This document shows positions 62,117 to 64,000 of a DNA stretch of 64,000 nucleotides, piece after piece; position 1 is the stretch's first letter; every line of letters starts with the position of its first letter. The notes below the pieces were generated by a model. The model was not told where the DNA came from. It ran no database searches and worked only from the letters and a program-made list of their open reading frames with translations. Made by a program: the position numbers and the translations under genes. Origin of the DNA: Faecalibacter sp. LW9 (lineage in GTDB: Bacteria; Bacteroidota; Bacteroidia; Flavobacteriales; Weeksellaceae); assembly GCF_034661295.1 (NCBI RefSeq), contig NZ_CP141062.1:1674001-1738000 (forward strand). The letters run 5' to 3'.

Positions 62117-63093
62117 TGAGCATTATCCAAACTTTTAAAACTTATTCAGGATATAATTCAATTAAAAGTTGGACACAATCCACAATGATTAATGCTGAAT
62201 TGCATATTTCCATGTACGATTTCCTAAAAGTGTTTTGGATTCGAGTAATGAAAGGTAATTTTCCATTACGTTCAGCAGCCGTATCATGGATTATTTTCTT
62301 TAGTATGTTTCCTTTTATTTTATTCTTGTTTAGTATTCTACCGCATTTGCCCTATTATTTAGAAATCAAAAAATTGTTATTCACCCAATTTTTACCTCAA
62401 TTACTTCCGCATCATGTCAGTAATGAAGTGATTGCATATGTTGATAAAACAACGACTGAACAGGGAAATAAAAAAGTGGATTGGTATTTAATTTTGGTAA
62501 CTATATTTATGTCATCCAATGCCATTCAAGGAATTATCAATTCTTTTAATGTTTCATACCAAAATGTTTACGTTAAACGAAAGAATTCAACTTCTCGCAT
62601 TATATCCATCGTGTTGACTTTATTCTTTACATTTTTTATTATTATTCAAGTGGGGATTGCTTATTATTCTTCAGTCATTTGGAAATACATGACCAAAGTA
62701 GATTTCCTATCCATATTGGGGCAATTTTCATATTTAATCAATTATTTTTCCATTTTTATGTTTTATTTTATTTCCATGTGTATGTTGTATACGTTTGGAC
62801 CAAACCATAAAAAGACTAAAAGTACAGTGATCCCTGGAGCATTATTAACATCGATTTTATTTGTGTTGACCGTGATTGGATTTAATTTGTATCTAAAGAA
62901 ATTTACCAACATCGATTTATTGTACGGCTCATTAGGATTAGTAATGATTATGATGATTTTTGTCTATTTTAATGTCATTCTAATGTTGGTAGGGTACGAA
63001 TTAAATATGTCGATTAATTATGCAAAAAACTATTCGAAATTAAGCGATATCAAAAGTGAAAATGTAATTCGATTAAATACAGAAGAAATTTAA
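62116..63093 (+). CDS. YihY/virulence factor BrkB family membrane protein
   Basis: A 325-residue inner-membrane protein with about six helices and the family core FPLRSAAVSWIIFFSMFPFILFLF (in parts, about 52-75), then LLYGSLGLVMIMMIFVYF and LMLVGYELN near the C-terminus. Once thought to be RNase BN, this family is now regarded as membrane proteins of unknown transport role. It is divergent from rlmH with 27 bases between the starts and overlaps the end of the convergent ion channel gene by 4 bases. Confidence 0.9.
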   Translation: MSIIQTFKTYSGYNSIKSWTQSTMINAELHISMYDFLKVFWIRVMKGNFPLRSAAVSWIIFFSMFPFILFLFSILPHLPYYLEIKKLLFTQFLPQLLPHHVSNEVIAYVDKTTTEQGNKKVDWYLILVTIFMSSNAIQGIINSFNVSYQNVYVKRKNSTSRIISIVLTLFFTFFIIIQVGIAYYSSVIWKYMTKVDFLSILGQFSYLINYFSIFMFYFISMCMLYTFGPNHKKTKSTVIPGALLTSILFVLTVIGFNLYLKKFTNIDLLYGSLGLVMIMMIFVYFNVILMLVGYELNMSINYAKNYSKLSDIKSENVIRLNTEEI

Positions 63094-63953
63094 TAATTTA
63101 ATTTGCCACCACAAGTTTTACAATATTTAGCGCCATCCAAATGATAATCATCTCCACAACTCGGGCACATTTCAGTATTTTTTGGAACCTCTTGATTTGA
63201 AAATTTATTCATTTCCATCGTCACTATACCAGTAGGAACAGCAATGATTCCATAACCGATAATCATCACTACAGAAGCTAAAAATTGTCCAAATCCTGTA
63301 ACGGGAGAAATATCACCATAACCAACAGTTGTCAGTGTAACAACAGCCCAATAAATACTGATTGGTATACTCGTAAAACCAGATTCGGGATGATTGCGTT
63401 CGACCATATACATGATGGATCCAATGACAATAACAATAAGCATAACAAAAGAAAGGAAGACAATGATTTTGTTTCGACTTTCTTTTAACCCCAACACAAG
63501 TACATTTTTACCATGTGTGAATTGTGTTAATCCAAATATACGGAATACACGAAGTAAACGTAGAATTCGAATGTTGGCTAAGAATTTTCCTGCTGGGAAG
63601 AATAATCCTATATAAAATGGAAGAATGGATAATAAATCGATTATTCCATAAAAACTAAAAATATATCGCCATGGTTTTTTGACCGAAAAAATACGGAGAC
63701 CATATTCGATGGTAAATAAACTGGTTAAAATCCATTCAGAAATGATTAATACTTTATGGTATCGAGCATTGATGGATGGAATAGATTCAAGCATTATCAT
63801 TCCAACGCTGATAAGTATAAGAAGGAGTAAACAAATGTCAAATAATTTGCCTTGTCGCGTATTCGCTTCAAAAACGGTATCGAAAATACGTTGTCTTAAA
63901 CGTTCTTTTTCGTATTTTTCCATTTTTAGAAACGGAAAACGGTTTTTTAACAT
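63090..63953 (-). CDS. Voltage-gated-type potassium channel with C-terminal zinc ribbon
   Basis: A 287-residue ion transporter: six membrane helices (S1-S6, about residues 38-245). An Arg-bearing S4 (RILRLLRVFRIFG, about 130-142) is followed by the K-selective pore TLTTVGYGD (about 207-215). The C-terminal 30 residues carry two CxxC pairs (CPSCGDDYH and CKTCGG), a zinc-ribbon tail. Selectivity for K+ follows from the TVGYGD filter. It converges on yihY with a 4-base overlap. The tail is probably a regulatory or assembly domain. Confidence 0.9.
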   Translation of the reverse strand: MLKNRFPFLKMEKYEKERLRQRIFDTVFEANTRQGKLFDICLLLLILISVGMIMLESIPSINARYHKVLIISEWILTSLFTIEYGLRIFSVKKPWRYIFSFYGIIDLLSILPFYIGLFFPAGKFLANIRILRLLRVFRIFGLTQFTHGKNVLVLGLKESRNKIIVFLSFVMLIVIVIGSIMYMVERNHPESGFTSIPISIYWAVVTLTTVGYGDISPVTGFGQFLASVVMIIGYGIIAVPTGIVTMEMNKFSNQEVPKNTEMCPSCGDDYHLDGAKYCKTCGGKLNY

Positions 63954-64000
63954 TGTTTAGGATTTAGTTTATACTAAATTAGAAAAAAAATAAATATGAA

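Noticed and set aside
63996-64000. ATGAA at the very end as the start of a next gene
   Set aside because: Only five bases are available, so no coding evidence exists.
1-64000. CRISPR array, tRNA or rRNA genes, attachment sites, replication origin
   Set aside because: No regularly spaced repeats, cloverleaf-like segments, rRNA signatures or DnaA-box clusters were seen while reading both strands.

Overview
This window is a low-GC stretch of chromosome from a member of the Bacteroidota, class Flavobacteriia, most likely a Weeksellaceae-type organism (Empedobacter, Chryseobacterium or a relative). The evidence is convergent: promoters of the TAnnTTTG type with almost no Shine-Dalgarno sequences, a SusC/SusD pair, type IX secretion signals and a PorT-like protein, Bacteroidota-only families (DUF3078 and probably DUF6452/DUF6048), and housekeeping gene orders known from this class. 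The genus is inferred and could not be tested here. There are no tRNAs, rRNAs, CRISPR arrays, phages, integrases or insertion sequences that I can recognise. Almost everything is core genome.

Layout. 1-8.4 kb: the tail of a dGTPase gene, a GNAT acetyltransferase, then on the minus strand the complete cell-elongation operon mreB-mreC-mreD-mrdA(PBP2)-rodA and sppA. 8.4-18 kb: folK, an OmpA-family protein, a SPOUT RNA methylase, mutS plus an M48 lipoprotein peptidase, acs, and an O-methyltransferase coupled to an NlpC/P60 peptidase. 18-25.5 kb (minus): a small membrane protein and alpha/beta hydrolase, gmk, yicC, hutI, two tandem DUF3078 proteins and hemH. 25.5-29 kb: ruvB, queG, a small secreted protein, then a scar holding the 3' ends of two truncated genes. 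29-35.4 kb: aroC, a KAS III enzyme, a membrane protein, ubiE/menG, a porT-like gene, an acyl-CoA dehydrogenase and an FAH-family enzyme. 35.5-38.3 kb: rplM-rpsI-rpsB-tsf. 38.3-41 kb: two type IX secretion cargo proteins and an AraC regulator. 41-45 kb: hemA-hemC-hemD-hemE. 45-47.4 kb: a lipoprotein superoxide dismutase and rpsF-rpsR-rplI. 47.4-50.4 kb: a candidate small RNA, two envelope proteins and rlmD. 50.5-54.5 kb: a secreted protein, a flavodoxin-fold reductase, a SCO/YHS copper-type pair, PPK2, DUF2007 and rplS. 54.6-59.2 kb: a broken susC and an intact susD. 59.3-64 kb: rnz, rdgB, a CPBP protease, rlmH, a YihY/BrkB protein and a voltage-gated-type ion channel.

Working together: the mre/mrd operon makes the elongasome. 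hemA-C-D-E supply uroporphyrinogen and coproporphyrinogen III, and hemH, located elsewhere, closes haem synthesis. The ribosomal protein clusters carry structured leaders (rpsB, rplS) that look like feedback regulators. Several proteins serve the outer surface (OmpA, PorT, T9SS cargo, SusD, DUF3078).

I did not find an obvious new multi-gene defence or biosynthetic system. The most interesting signals are at the RNA and regulatory scale: a promoter-hairpin-terminator unit at about 47.6 kb with no gene, two structured ribosomal leaders, terminators whose 3' arms double as promoters, and a Fur-box-like site before hemH. Also notable are a doubly disrupted susC with a T8 tract, a deletion scar joining two decapitated genes at 28.54 kb, and a tiny type IX secretion protein that is almost only a sorting domain.
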